A stretch of 64,000 bases of DNA from VRUE01 sp963703895 (GTDB lineage: Bacteria; Actinomycetota; Thermoleophilia; Solirubrobacterales; 70-9): the NCBI GenBank assembly GCA_963703895.1, contig CAVPFX010000003.1, forward strand, positions 124,001-188,000. Direction: 5' to 3'. The position numbers and the translations under genes were made by a program. Position 1 is the first letter of the stretch, and every line of letters begins with the position of its first letter. Below the pieces are notes generated by a model that worked only from the letters and a program-made list of their open reading frames with translations, was not told the DNA's origin and ran no database searches. Shown one piece after another: positions 42,093-49,519 of this stretch.

Positions 42093-42448
42093 CGCCGCAA
42101 CCGTAGCGCCGGCCCGCCCGTCCGTGAGCCAATCGCGCTCGGGCACAGGTTTTTAACCACGCTTTGGCTTGAGTTGATTCCATGCCTGAAAGCCGGGCAG
42201 CAGCCAGTCAGCGAGGCGCTCGGCGGGCGCGGCGGAAGTCTGTGATCGCACTCACACACATACCGCACATACGTTCGTATGCTGTTCAAGGATTCGCAGA
42301 GGACAACCGATAAGGGGCAGATACAAAAAGACTTTTTGGCTGGGTTCAGCGTCGCCCATACGGCTTCATCGCTTCCCACGATGATCAGCCCGCGACACAT
42401 CAAAGGGCCCACCTACCTCCCACGGATCCACATATATAGAGATACATA
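42093..42448. promoter_or_regulatory. tlyA upstream region with palindromic operator-like site
   Basis: No gene found. CATACGTTCGTATG at 42268-42281 is a perfect palindrome, and the overlapping CGCACATACGTTCG (42264-42277) differs by one base from the actinobacterial LexA-type box CGAAC-N4-GTTCG. A CAAAAAG/CTTTTTG pair follows near 42325. Near the repeat, AGAGAT and ATCTCT (about 42438-42452) form a small hairpin entering the 65-bp repeat. Promoter elements for tlyA are likely here but could not be fixed. Confidence 0.35.
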
Positions 42449-42513
42449 TCTCTCCTCCCTGTAGTAACCCCAGAACTCGCCTCGGCTCCCCGCCGGGGCG
42501 TTTTCTGTTGTGG
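42449..42513. repeat. 65-bp direct repeat, left copy (putative att site)
   Basis: These 65 bases are identical to 46087-46151 and end abruptly in differing sequence on both sides. The repeat contains GTAGTAACCCCAGAA and, toward its end, CCCCGCCGGGG followed by GTTTTCTG, a terminator-like hairpin with a T-run on the plus strand. The two copies enclose 3.6 kb of accessory genes. A recombination attachment site at a terminator is the best explanation. Confidence 0.75.
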
Positions 42514-42557
42514 AGCCAAATCCTCGGCGTCCGCCGCTCTCGATCAACCTCGCCAGA

Positions 42558-42586
42558 GCGCCAATGCGCCAGTCCATGCGCCAGTC
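42558..42586. repeat. Integrase-arm-like repeats inside the island left end
   Basis: GCGCCAAT (42558-42565) is followed by TGCGCCAGTC twice (42565-42574 and 42577-42586). The same motifs, TGCGCCAAT and TGCGCCAGTC, occur in the same orientation inside the right end at 45974-45994. Short repeated boxes next to the crossover site are typical of tyrosine recombinase arm sites. About 85 bases separate the repeat from the first gene. Confidence 0.5.
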
Positions 42587-42598
42587 AGCCCCAAGTCG

Positions 42599-43276
42599 CT
42601 ACCGGCTGGCGCCTCGCCGCCGAGGCCAGCGATTCAAACTCTCAAACTCCCGCACGAACGCAAAATGCAGCTCGCTCACGTCTGACCCCGCCTCTGCCTT
42701 GCGAAGTCCTTCGATGAAGTAGAGGTTGAAACTCAAGCTCGGAAATGGGAATACACGCCGGAGGCTTGCGTCGATCTCGCGCTCGCCACGATTTGCTAGC
42801 CGCTCAGCAGTCACGGCGATGAACCGCTCCTGAAGGCCGGTAGGCGACCTAGCTTGATCCTCATGCAGGGCGTTCGCTAGGAATTCGGCAGCCTCTCCTG
42901 CGCTCACGGCATCGCCGTCCTTCAGCTCAGACAACCGCTGTCGCGCTAGACGCTCGCGATCCTCCTCCTTCACGGAAGCGGCAATCTCTCCCGCTCGGGA
43001 AGGCGGCAGGAGAGGAGAGTTCTCCTTCTCGCCTGGCTTGTCGATGATGCTGATGACCTTTGCGTATGCAAAGGGATCAAGCCTGGGGGTGACTCCCCGG
43101 CGCAGGAGGAGCAATCCGCAGTCCGTCGTTGAGGCTTTCATCAACAATCGACTAGTCGCGTGCGCTGCGGCCTGAAATACGCCGGGATCAACCGAGCGTT
43201 GAAGGCTGAGGGTGTAGCCGGCGAGCAAGGCGCTGGAGACGCGAGCGTCGTCCTGTCTTTCGCCGAGCGTGGTCAC
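42599..43276 (-). CDS. Island protein of unknown function
   Basis: A 225-residue protein from GTG at 43276, overlapping the stop of the replication-relaxation gene as GTGA. GYTLSLQRSVDPGVFQAAAH and TSRLLMKASTTDCGLLLLRR open it; later EEDRERLARQRLSELKDGDA is a charged helix, and FPFPSLSFNLYFIEGLRKAE precedes a basic end. No family recognised and no membrane segment. It is translated with the replication-relaxation protein, which suggests a shared maintenance or mobilisation role. Confidence 0.55.
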   Translation of the reverse strand: MTTLGERQDDARVSSALLAGYTLSLQRSVDPGVFQAAAHATSRLLMKASTTDCGLLLLRRGVTPRLDPFAYAKVISIIDKPGEKENSPLLPPSRAGEIAASVKEEDRERLARQRLSELKDGDAVSAGEAAEFLANALHEDQARSPTGLQERFIAVTAERLANRGEREIDASLRRVFPFPSLSFNLYFIEGLRKAEAGSDVSELHFAFVREFESLNRWPRRRGASR

Positions 43277-44025
43277 GAATCGAGCTCGGGGTGGCTTTCC
43301 AGCAGCGCGATCGCGATGTCTTGCCGCCGAATGAGAGCCTTACGTGAGGCACCGGCCAAGGCGCAGATGACGGGCGGAAAGCTCGGGTAGTGACCGCGCC
43401 ACAGCGGTTCGCTGCGTTTGTCGCGGGCGCGACAAAGCTGCCCGTAGCGGGCTAGCTCGGCAATCAGGCGTTCAACCGAGAGAGTGGCGCGGTCCACCTC
43501 AATGAAGCGCTGCTCGTAGACGATGTGCCGCTCGTCGGCTCGCACATAGCTCAAAACAGCATCGGCGATCAGCGTCCGGCGAGCGCGACCGCGCCCACGG
43601 TTGAGGGGATGGGCGACCTCATGCCGCCAGGAGAGCGGCCCGAATTCGTCGCCACGCTCGCGTGCCGCCCGCAGGAAGCTGATCCCGACCTCGTTGACGC
43701 CGAGGGTGTGGGCGCGCAGCGGTCCCGCCGCCTGCTCGGGGCTGAGAACTTTCGGCCGGCGCTCGACGCCGGCGTCAACTACCCAGTCAGCGCCGCGCTC
43801 GGTCAGGAACCACAGACGGCGCGGAGCGCGCCGATTATCGACGTAGGCAACCAGGCCCGCCCGCCGCAAGTAGGAGAGGATTTGCTGAGTGCGGCGCGGG
43901 CTGCGATCCGCGAAGTGGATCGCACGCACCTGGGCGGTCGAAAGGACGCGATGCTCGCCGATGGAGGCAAGCACCTCGCTGGTCGCTTCCGGGGTTCGCA
44001 GGCGAGCGCCTGCCTGCCAGTTCAC
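43273..44025 (-). CDS. Replication-relaxation family protein
   Basis: About 250 residues from GTG 44023-44025 (VNWQAGARLRTPEATSEVLA). A winged-helix N-terminal half is clear: EVLASIGEHRVLSTAQVRAI, HFADRSPRRTQQILSYLRRA, GLVAYVDNRRAPRRLWFLTE. Then HTLGVNEVGISFLRAARERG and ADAVLSYVRADERHIVYEQR, with an E-V-D region reading FIEVDRATLS, match the replication-relaxation family of plasmids and integrative elements, in which a nuclease-like core is suspected. It likely acts in element replication or mobilisation. Coupled to a small ORF upstream. Confidence 0.75.
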   Translation of the reverse strand: MNWQAGARLRTPEATSEVLASIGEHRVLSTAQVRAIHFADRSPRRTQQILSYLRRAGLVAYVDNRRAPRRLWFLTERGADWVVDAGVERRPKVLSPEQAAGPLRAHTLGVNEVGISFLRAARERGDEFGPLSWRHEVAHPLNRGRGRARRTLIADAVLSYVRADERHIVYEQRFIEVDRATLSVERLIAELARYGQLCRARDKRSEPLWRGHYPSFPPVICALAGASRKALIRRQDIAIALLESHPELDS

Positions 44026-44228
44026 GCTGGCCCCCAGGACAGCGAGCGATTGACGGCGAGGTGCTGCGGAGCCAGCGCCGAGCCGGTGATCGACTGTGGA
44101 GTCGGAGTTGCCAGCACCAAGGCGATTACGGTCGCCGAGGTGATGGAGAAGCGTTGCCGAGCCAGCGCGGAGGTGGTAGCGCAGGCGTCGAGTGCAAGGG
44201 ACGTGGAGAGAAAAGAGATAGAGAACAT
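44022..44228 (-). CDS. Small 68-residue island ORF
   Basis: ATG at 44226-44228 has a very strong AAGGAGG seven bases upstream, and the stop overlaps the next start as GTGA. The product MFSISFLSTSLALDACATTS and its continuation, with ITSATVIALVLATPTPQSIT, is mildly hydrophobic. It could be a leader peptide coupling translation of the replication-relaxation gene, or a small membrane protein. No family recognised. Confidence 0.5.
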   Translation of the reverse strand: MFSISFLSTSLALDACATTSALARQRFSITSATVIALVLATPTPQSITGSALAPQHLAVNRSLSWGPA

Positions 44229-44667
44229 GACGAAGACCTCCTTGACGGTGTTTTGAATTGGAAGTGGCGTAGGAATGTCGGCAAAACGCCAGGCCCGCAA
44301 ACGGCGCTGTGGCGGGCTTTGGTCGCCCTTGGCGCCAACCGGCACGCGAAGCGACAGGCGCAGCCAAGGGCGAAGCGCGAAACGAAAGAAAAGCGGCGGT
44401 GATAGTTCTGCTTCCATGCCTTACAGAGCAGCGAGGGACCGAAGTGGTCCCCCCTCCTTAACCTGAGATTCGCGCCTCATACCTACCTGTCGAACGAGGC
44501 GGCGAAATCCGGCAGGAGATCGGGCGAGCCTCCCTGGAAGCGGGTCGCGAAGCCGGGGTGAAAACGAATTGGCCACTGTCTTACAGGGGGCCGAGTCGGG
44601 AAAGTGGTCCCCTGTTTTTCGTCCAACCCTGCACAGCAATCGGTCAGCGTTCTAGTGTCCGTCGTCG
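44229..44667. other. Island intergenic region between divergent operons
   Basis: No convincing gene in 439 bases. Two related hairpin units start with CTTACAG: one around 44420-44451 (GGGACC/GGTCCC) and the other at 44581-44619, which carries a T-run. The region separates the leftward replication-relaxation unit from the rightward toxin-antitoxin side and should contain both promoters. Confidence 0.5.
44583..44619 (+). terminator. Intrinsic terminator-like hairpin in the island
   Basis: ACAGGGG (44583-44589) pairs with CCCCTGT (44609-44615), extended by GCC/GGT with a mismatch, and is followed by TTTTT. It lies about 50 bases before the start of the 44668 gene. As no plus-strand gene precedes it, it may be an attenuator for that gene. 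Confidence 0.55.
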
Positions 44668-45348
44668 ATGCCTGAACCGAAGCCGATCTTCGCGCTACCG
44701 GCCGGTGCGACGGTCCGGTTTATGCAGGGCGAGCCACCTATGGGATCTGTGTCCTTTGCCGTGCTGTGGCTCCGGCTTTCGCTCCAGTACGCCGATGTAG
44801 CCGAACAGGACCCGCTGACGGAGGAGCAGGCCGAGGAAATAGCACGCGCCCTGGCCGATGGCGGGAAGGTCAAAGCGAAGGACCAGAGCGATACGCCGGA
44901 GATAACTGCGGCCGTGGTCGCAATCACCGCCGCCGCCTTTGCCCTCGATGCGATGTACGGGGCACTGCGTCCCATCGTCAATTCTCCCGCCACGGAGGGA
45001 TGCAAGAAGCCACCTCGCCATGCCCAAGTGATGGAGTTGCTAAAGCACGGCTTCAAGGTCAGCGGACGCGATCAGGGCCATTGGCCGACCGAAATGGAGT
45101 GGCTCTTTCGCCTGCGCGATCTCGGCGTACACCACGGCGAGGAGCTACGACCGCTCGTGGAGGAAATGCGCACCGATCAGGTCGTAGTGTTTGCACCCGC
45201 TGAGGCCGAAACCTTCTCCGCAGAGAATGCCCGGCGAGCCGCAGACTTCGCGAACGAGGTGATCGAGCACTGCATGCAGCACCCGAAGCCCGCGACCGCC
45301 GGGTGGGCAGGCATGCGGCTCTCGTCGCTGGAGAACCCGGACGACTAG
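44668..45348 (+). CDS. Island protein of unknown function with HEPN-like RxxxxH motif
   Basis: A 226-residue protein starting MPEPKPIFALPAGATVRFMQ. It is mainly helical (EEQAEEIARALADGGKVKAK, TAAVVAITAAAFALDAMYGA). At about residues 149-158 LRDLGVHHGE gives R-D-x3-H-H, like the R-x4-6-H active site of HEPN ribonucleases, in a helix followed by GEELRP as often seen there. Proximity to a VapBC pair on an island fits a defence or toxin role, but one short motif is weak evidence. It is transcribed toward the toxin-antitoxin genes, 27 bases apart. Confidence 0.5.
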   Translation: MPEPKPIFALPAGATVRFMQGEPPMGSVSFAVLWLRLSLQYADVAEQDPLTEEQAEEIARALADGGKVKAKDQSDTPEITAAVVAITAAAFALDAMYGALRPIVNSPATEGCKKPPRHAQVMELLKHGFKVSGRDQGHWPTEMEWLFRLRDLGVHHGEELRPLVEEMRTDQVVVFAPAEAETFSAENARRAADFANEVIEHCMQHPKPATAGWAGMRLSSLENPDD

Positions 45349-45375
45349 CGCCGCCGGGCGGGGTACCATCGGGGC

Positions 45376-45564
45376 ATGGCTCAGGCCACCAAGCTCACCG
45401 ACTCTGAGATACAGCGACGCCGTGCGGCGGCTTCACGGCTTCGTGGCTTGTTCGCCGACGTGGCTCCCGGCGAGAGCTTGGTTGACGAGCTGATCGCGGA
45501 TCGGCGCGCGGAAGCGCGGGCTGAAGGTCGCGAGGGCAAGGCCGTCAGGCGTGCCCGAGGCTGA
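45376..45564 (+). CDS. Antitoxin, VapB-like, of a PIN toxin pair
   Basis: A 62-residue protein, MAQATKLTDSEIQRRRAAAS onwards, with SLVDELIADRRAEARAEGRE at the C-terminus. Its small size, charged helical end and overlap with a PIN-domain gene (45551-45564) fit a VapB-type antitoxin. The N-terminal part lacks an obvious AbrB or ribbon-helix-helix signature, so the DNA-binding class is not assigned. It would neutralise the toxin and repress the operon. Confidence 0.7.
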   Translation: MAQATKLTDSEIQRRRAAASRLRGLFADVAPGESLVDELIADRRAEARAEGREGKAVRRARG

Positions 45565-45964
45565 AGTCGCGGCGGTCCTCGACGCCTCAGCGTTGATGGC
45601 CGTCCTTCACGATGAGGAAGGTGCCGATGCGGCTGCGGAGGCAATCGCGAACGGCGCAGCGATCTCCGTCGCCAACTGGGCAGAGGTCCTGACCAAGCTG
45701 GCCGAACGTGGCCGTGATCCCGAGCAGGCAGCATCCGAAGCTCGCAAGGCCGAGGGCTCCAGACGAGCGCTGTCGATTGAGCCAATGACGGCGGCCGACT
45801 GCATTGCGGTCGCTCGCCTGCGACTGACGACCAAGGCTCAAGGACTTTCGCTGGCAGACCGAGCCTGCCTGGCGCTGGCGGAGCGCCTTGGTGTTCCGGC
45901 CGTGACGGCGGATCAGGAATGGGCTAAAGCAGACGTTGGGGCCGAGGTTCAGCTAATCCGCTGA
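45551..45964 (+). CDS. PIN-domain toxin (VapC-like ribonuclease)
   Basis: A 137-residue protein beginning at GTG 45551 (VPEAEVAAVLDASALMAVLH). The PIN acids are visible: Asp in VLDASALMAVL, Glu in ISVANWAEVLTKLAERG, Asp in AQGLSLADRACLALAE and Asp in VPAVTADQEWAKA. These four form the magnesium site that cleaves RNA in VapC toxins. Start overlaps the antitoxin stop by 14 bases, the standard pair arrangement. The gene ends about 120 bases before the right 65-bp repeat. Confidence 0.88.
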   Translation: MPEAEVAAVLDASALMAVLHDEEGADAAAEAIANGAAISVANWAEVLTKLAERGRDPEQAASEARKAEGSRRALSIEPMTAADCIAVARLRLTTKAQGLSLADRACLALAERLGVPAVTADQEWAKADVGAEVQLIR

Positions 45965-45973
45965 GCCTTTCGG

Positions 45974-45994
45974 TGCGCCAATCGTGCGCCAGTC
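45974..45994. repeat. Integrase-arm-like repeats inside the island right end
   Basis: TGCGCCAAT (45974-45982) and TGCGCCAGTC (45985-45994), in the same orientation as at the left end (42558-42586). They lie about 95 bases inside the right 65-bp repeat. The following 90 bases contain no gene. Confidence 0.5.
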
Positions 45995-46086
45995 AGACGC
46001 TGAACCAGTCGGCTACAACCGGATTCAGTCGGACGAGATTCGCTCTGCCATGCGGTTTTCCGCTTGCCGATGCGGACACCAGTCGG

Positions 46087-46151
46087 TCTCTCCTCCCTGT
46101 AGTAACCCCAGAACTCGCCTCGGCTCCCCGCCGGGGCGTTTTCTGTTGTGG
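46087..46151. repeat. 65-bp direct repeat, right copy (putative att site)
   Basis: Identical over 65 bases to 42449-42513. The flanks differ at once on both sides (A/G before, A/G after). The internal CCCCGCCGGGG plus T-run is kept. With its partner it delimits the 3.6-kb island. Confidence 0.75.
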
Positions 46152-46194
46152 GGCTATCGCCGGGCAGTGAGCGCTGACTTGCCACACCGACGAG

Positions 46195-46623
46195 CTAGAG
46201 ATTGCGGACCCTGCGACCGATCTCCCGATCCCGGGGATAGCCGGCGGACTCCCAAAAAGCCCCAGCTCCATCGTCGTCGAACGCGACCAGGGCGGTTACC
46301 CGCCTGACACCACAACCGCGCAGATACTCCTCGCCGGCCCGCGTCAACGCGATCCCGACTCCCTGCCGGCGCTGGTCTGCCCGAACCGCGAGCCGATACA
46401 TGTTCCCGCGCCAGCCGTCCCAGCCGGCAATCAGCGCGCCGACTATCTCGCCGCCGCGCTCGGCGATGAGGAGAGCGGCCGGAGAGTCATCGATTAGGCG
46501 CTCGACGTCATCCAGGCGGTCGTGCGTGCTGGCGTGCTCGCTCCGCTCCTGGGTCCACAACTCCAAGACCGCCTGCGCGTCCTGATGCTGGCAGCGGCGT
46601 ACCTTGATTCCCTCGGCGGTCAA
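46195..46623 (-). CDS. GNAT family N-acetyltransferase
   Basis: A 142-residue protein. Motif A of the GNAT fold is RLAVRADQRRQGVGIALTRA, in which RRQGVG is the acetyl-CoA pyrophosphate loop (Q/RxxGxG/A). Preceding strands AALLIAERGGEIVGALIAGW and C-terminal VTALVAFDDDGAGAFWESAG are typical. It would acetylate a small molecule or protein amine. It lies between the right island repeat and a degenerate third repeat, so it may belong to a second inserted segment. Confidence 0.88.
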   Translation of the reverse strand: MTAEGIKVRRCQHQDAQAVLELWTQERSEHASTHDRLDDVERLIDDSPAALLIAERGGEIVGALIAGWDGWRGNMYRLAVRADQRRQGVGIALTRAGEEYLRGCGVRRVTALVAFDDDGAGAFWESAGYPRDREIGRRVRNL

Positions 46624-46646
46624 GACGGCAGTATCCCAAGGGCTGT

Positions 46647-47231
46647 GTGACTCTTAGAGCGAGGTGCCACTTGCGGACCCTCATACGAGATGATCCCCGC
46701 GTGACGCGCCATCGGGGACTGATCGCATCTGGAATCGCGACCGTGATTCTGTTTCTGGCGATGTCCCCTGCCGAGAACCGGATGATGGACACCGGTGGTC
46801 CCGGGATGGTGCCCTTCGAGCTGACAGGCGGCCAGGACCGCGCCGACGAGGTCCTCACCGAATGGGGCGAGGACGGTCAAGACGCCGCGCGTGAGCAACT
46901 CTGGATCGACTTTGCCTTTCTGCTCGCCTACGGGTCCTTCCTCACCTTCGCGCTCAGCGCTATCCGCGATCTCGCCCGGGGACGCAACTGGCACCGCCTC
47001 GCCACAATTGGGGGAGTCGTCGCCTACTTCGGCGCGCTCGGCGCTGGCTTCGACGCACTCGAGAACGTCTGCCTGCTGCTGACCCTCGGCGGCGCCGGTG
47101 CCGCCTTTCCCCTGCTGGCGACGATTTTCGCCGTCTGCAAGTTCACCCTTCTCACAGTGGCGATCGCCTACCTGCTCGCCGGTCTGGCGATGTGGATCAC
47201 CAACCGCGCGCCCGCCACACGAACGCCCTAA
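46647..47231 (+). CDS. Four-helix membrane protein of unknown function
   Basis: A protein of 194 residues from GTG 46647; a later GTG at 46701 (VTRHRGLIASGIATVIL) would give 176. Hydrophobic segments are GIATVILFLAM, FLLAYGSFLTFALSAI, ATIGGVVAYFGALGAGF and FAVCKFTLLTVAIAYLLAGL. Between the first two lies a soluble loop with RADEVLTEWGEDGQDAAREQ. No family recognised. It is divergent from the acetyltransferase. Start codon uncertain. Confidence 0.65.
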   Translation: MTLRARCHLRTLIRDDPRVTRHRGLIASGIATVILFLAMSPAENRMMDTGGPGMVPFELTGGQDRADEVLTEWGEDGQDAAREQLWIDFAFLLAYGSFLTFALSAIRDLARGRNWHRLATIGGVVAYFGALGAGFDALENVCLLLTLGGAGAAFPLLATIFAVCKFTLLTVAIAYLLAGLAMWITNRAPATRTP

Positions 47232-47366
47232 CGCCGATCGCCCGATAGCGCGACAGGGGTCCCGTCGAGAGATCCGCCCACCGCGACTCGGTGCCCTTGG
47301 CACCGGCGCGGTCAACGTTGTAGATCCACGAGGCTCCCTACCTGCGGACCCACATACATAGAGACG

Positions 47367-47393
47367 TCTCTCCTCCCTCAAGTAACCCCAGAA
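47367..47393. repeat. Degenerate third copy of the island repeat
   Basis: TCTCTCCTCCCT, two differing bases, then AGTAACCCCAGAA match the first 27 bases of the 65-bp repeat. The preceding 35 bases (CCTACCTGCGGACCCACATA) also resemble the left flank of the left copy, not of the right one. The terminator part is missing. The stretch 47232-47488 otherwise holds a CGGTGCC/GGCACCG hairpin (47289-47305) and no gene. Confidence 0.6.
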
Positions 47394-47431
47394 GAGACGA
47401 CGGCAGGCTAACCGATTGAGCGATTTGACGC

Positions 47432-47455
47432 AAGCCCTAATTTTTGGGGTGGCTT
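47432..47455 (-). terminator. Possible terminator downstream of dxs
   Basis: AAGCC and GGCTT (47432-47436 and 47451-47455) pair around CCC/GGG and an A-rich loop. It lies 34 bases beyond the dxs stop. Weak T content after it on the minus strand (TTGCG). Low-strength call. Confidence 0.3.
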
Positions 47456-47488
47456 CTTGGTCTGGTCGGGGCAGACCGAGGCATCCGC

Positions 47489-49519
47489 TCAGCTGAGAGC
47501 CGGCTCGCCCGAGCGCAGGGTCGCGAGCACTCGCTCGGCAACCGCGTCGCCGGTCAGCCCAACCTCCTCGTGCAGCAAGGCCGGCTTGCCGTGGGTCACG
47601 TAGCGGTCCGGCAGGCCGATCCGCAGGACGCGGGCCCGCTCGCCGGATCGCTCGGCGAAGGCATCCTCGAGATGCTCGAGCACGGCCGAGCCGAAGCCAC
47701 CGGGCAGGACGTTCTCCTCGATCGTCACCACGAGGTCGTGCTCGAGCGCGAGGCGCTCGAGCAACTCAGCGTCAAGCGGCTTGGCGAAGCGGGCATCGGC
47801 GACCGTCGCCGTCAGATCATGGTCGGCGAGGATCTTTGCCGCGTCGAGCGCCACCGAGACGCCGAAGCCGTAGCCGAGTAGGGCCACCCGCTCGCCGCCT
47901 GCCAGCAGCTCCCCCGTGCCAATCGGCAGCTCCAGTGGCTCAGTCGGCAGCTCCACGCCCTCGGCCGCACCGCGGGGATAGCGCAGCGCGGCGGGACCGT
48001 CGTGGGCGATCGCCGTGTGCAGCATGTGGACCAACATCGCCTCGTCGCGCGGGGCCATCAGGACCACGTTGGGGATCGGGCGAAAGTAGGAGACGTCGAA
48101 GGCGCCGTGGTGGGTCGGGCCGTCGTCGCCGACCAGACCAGCCCGGTCCATCGCGAAGGTGACGTCGAGCTCCTGCAGGCAGACGTCGTGGACGATCTGG
48201 TCGAAGGCGCGCTGCAGGAAGGTCGAGTAGATCGCGCAGACCGGCTTGGCGCCCTGGATCGCCAGGCCGGAAGCAAGCAGGACCGCGTTCTGCTCGGCGA
48301 TGCCGACGTCGTAGTACTGCTCGGGCACCTCGTCGGCGAGCTTCTGCAGGCCGGTCCCCCCCGCCATTGCGGCGGTGATCCCGACCACCCGCTTGTCGCG
48401 GTGTGCCTCGGCGACGATCGCGTCGGCGAAGACCTGCGTGTACTGAGGCGGAGCGCCCGCAACGGGCGGCTTCTCGAGTCGCTCCGGAGCGATCGCCGCC
48501 GGCGCGTCGGACTCCTGCACCGCCACGGGCTTCGGGGCGGGCGCCCCGTCGACGATCGATTTCGGCTTGGCAGCGTGCCATTTCTCCATCCCCTCGAGGC
48601 CGCCCTCCTCTGCCGGCGAGAAGCCCTTGCCCTTGACCGTGTGGATGTGGACGATCACCGGGCGTTCGGCATCGAAGGCCTCGCGCAGCGCCTCGCGCAG
48701 GGCGTGCACGTCGTGGCCGTCGATCACGCCCATGTAGGCGAGGTCGAGCTCCTCGAAGAAGAGGCCAGGCGCCCAGTAGGCCTTGATCGCCGACTTGATC
48801 TCCGGGCCCAGTCGTTCGATCCGCTTGCCGAGCCCGAGCGGCAGCTTGGTCAGCCGGTCCTCGACCCCCTCGCGGGCGTGGAAGAGGCGCGGGTTGAGCC
48901 GCACCCGGTTGAAGTAGCGCGAGAGCGCGCCGACGTTGGGCGAGATCGACATGCCGTTGTCGTTGAGCACGATCACCATCGGCGTCTGCAGACCGCCTGC
49001 CGCGTGCAGCGCCTCGTAAGCGACACCGCCGGTCAGCGCGCCGTCGCCGATCACGGCGGCGACGCGGCCGTCCTCGCCGATCCCGTGGCGCATCGCCTCC
49101 TTCAGCCCAACCGCGTAGCCGATCGAGGTCGAGGCGTGGCCAGCACCCATGATGTCGTGCTCGGACTCGAAGACCGAACAGAACGGGGCGAGCCCGTCGT
49201 ACTGGCGGATCGTCGGCAGCTCCTCGCGGCGACCGGTGAGGATCTTGTGCGGGTAGGCCTGGTGACCGACGTCCCAGAGCACCTTGTCGCGGGGCGAGTC
49301 GAGCATGCTGTGCAGCGCCACCGCCAACTCGCAGGTGCCGAGGTTGGCGCCGAAGTGCCCCCCGATCTCGCCGATCGTGTCAATGATGTAGGTGCGCATC
49401 TCCTGCGCCACCTGCTGCAGCTGCTCGTCGTTCAGCTCGTGTAGGTCGGCTGGCTCGTGAATGCCGTCGAGCAAGGGCGTCTCCCGTTCCGGTGCCGCTC
49501 CGTTTCCGTTCTCGCTCAT
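47489..49519 (-). CDS. dxs: 1-deoxy-D-xylulose-5-phosphate synthase
   Basis: A 676-residue enzyme starting MSENGNGAAPERETPLLDGI. GHQAYPHKILTGRREELPTI, VIGDGALTGGVAYEALHAAG and LNDNGMSISPNVGALSRYFN are the thiamine diphosphate-binding motifs (GDG to N). The pyrimidine domain has YYDVGIAEQNAVLLASGLAI with the catalytic Glu, and the C-terminal domain follows. First enzyme of the MEP isoprenoid pathway, using pyruvate and glyceraldehyde 3-phosphate. A Pro/Ala-rich linker near 310-350 is longer than in many homologues. The start overlaps the prenyl synthase stop by four bases. Confidence 0.96.
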   Translation of the reverse strand: MSENGNGAAPERETPLLDGIHEPADLHELNDEQLQQVAQEMRTYIIDTIGEIGGHFGANLGTCELAVALHSMLDSPRDKVLWDVGHQAYPHKILTGRREELPTIRQYDGLAPFCSVFESEHDIMGAGHASTSIGYAVGLKEAMRHGIGEDGRVAAVIGDGALTGGVAYEALHAAGGLQTPMVIVLNDNGMSISPNVGALSRYFNRVRLNPRLFHAREGVEDRLTKLPLGLGKRIERLGPEIKSAIKAYWAPGLFFEELDLAYMGVIDGHDVHALREALREAFDAERPVIVHIHTVKGKGFSPAEEGGLEGMEKWHAAKPKSIVDGAPAPKPVAVQESDAPAAIAPERLEKPPVAGAPPQYTQVFADAIVAEAHRDKRVVGITAAMAGGTGLQKLADEVPEQYYDVGIAEQNAVLLASGLAIQGAKPVCAIYSTFLQRAFDQIVHDVCLQELDVTFAMDRAGLVGDDGPTHHGAFDVSYFRPIPNVVLMAPRDEAMLVHMLHTAIAHDGPAALRYPRGAAEGVELPTEPLELPIGTGELLAGGERVALLGYGFGVSVALDAAKILADHDLTATVADARFAKPLDAELLERLALEHDLVVTIEENVLPGGFGSAVLEHLEDAFAERSGERARVLRIGLPDRYVTHGKPALLHEEVGLTGDAVAERVLATLRSGEPALS

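Noticed and set aside
48002..49444. A 480-codon plus-strand open frame
   Set aside because: It is antisense to dxs, which is unmistakable. Long antisense frames are common in GC-rich DNA. The same applies to plus-strand frames opposite terL (11310-12698), recO/dgt (24703-26127), pyrG (31423-32481) and the giant secreted gene (55466-56920).
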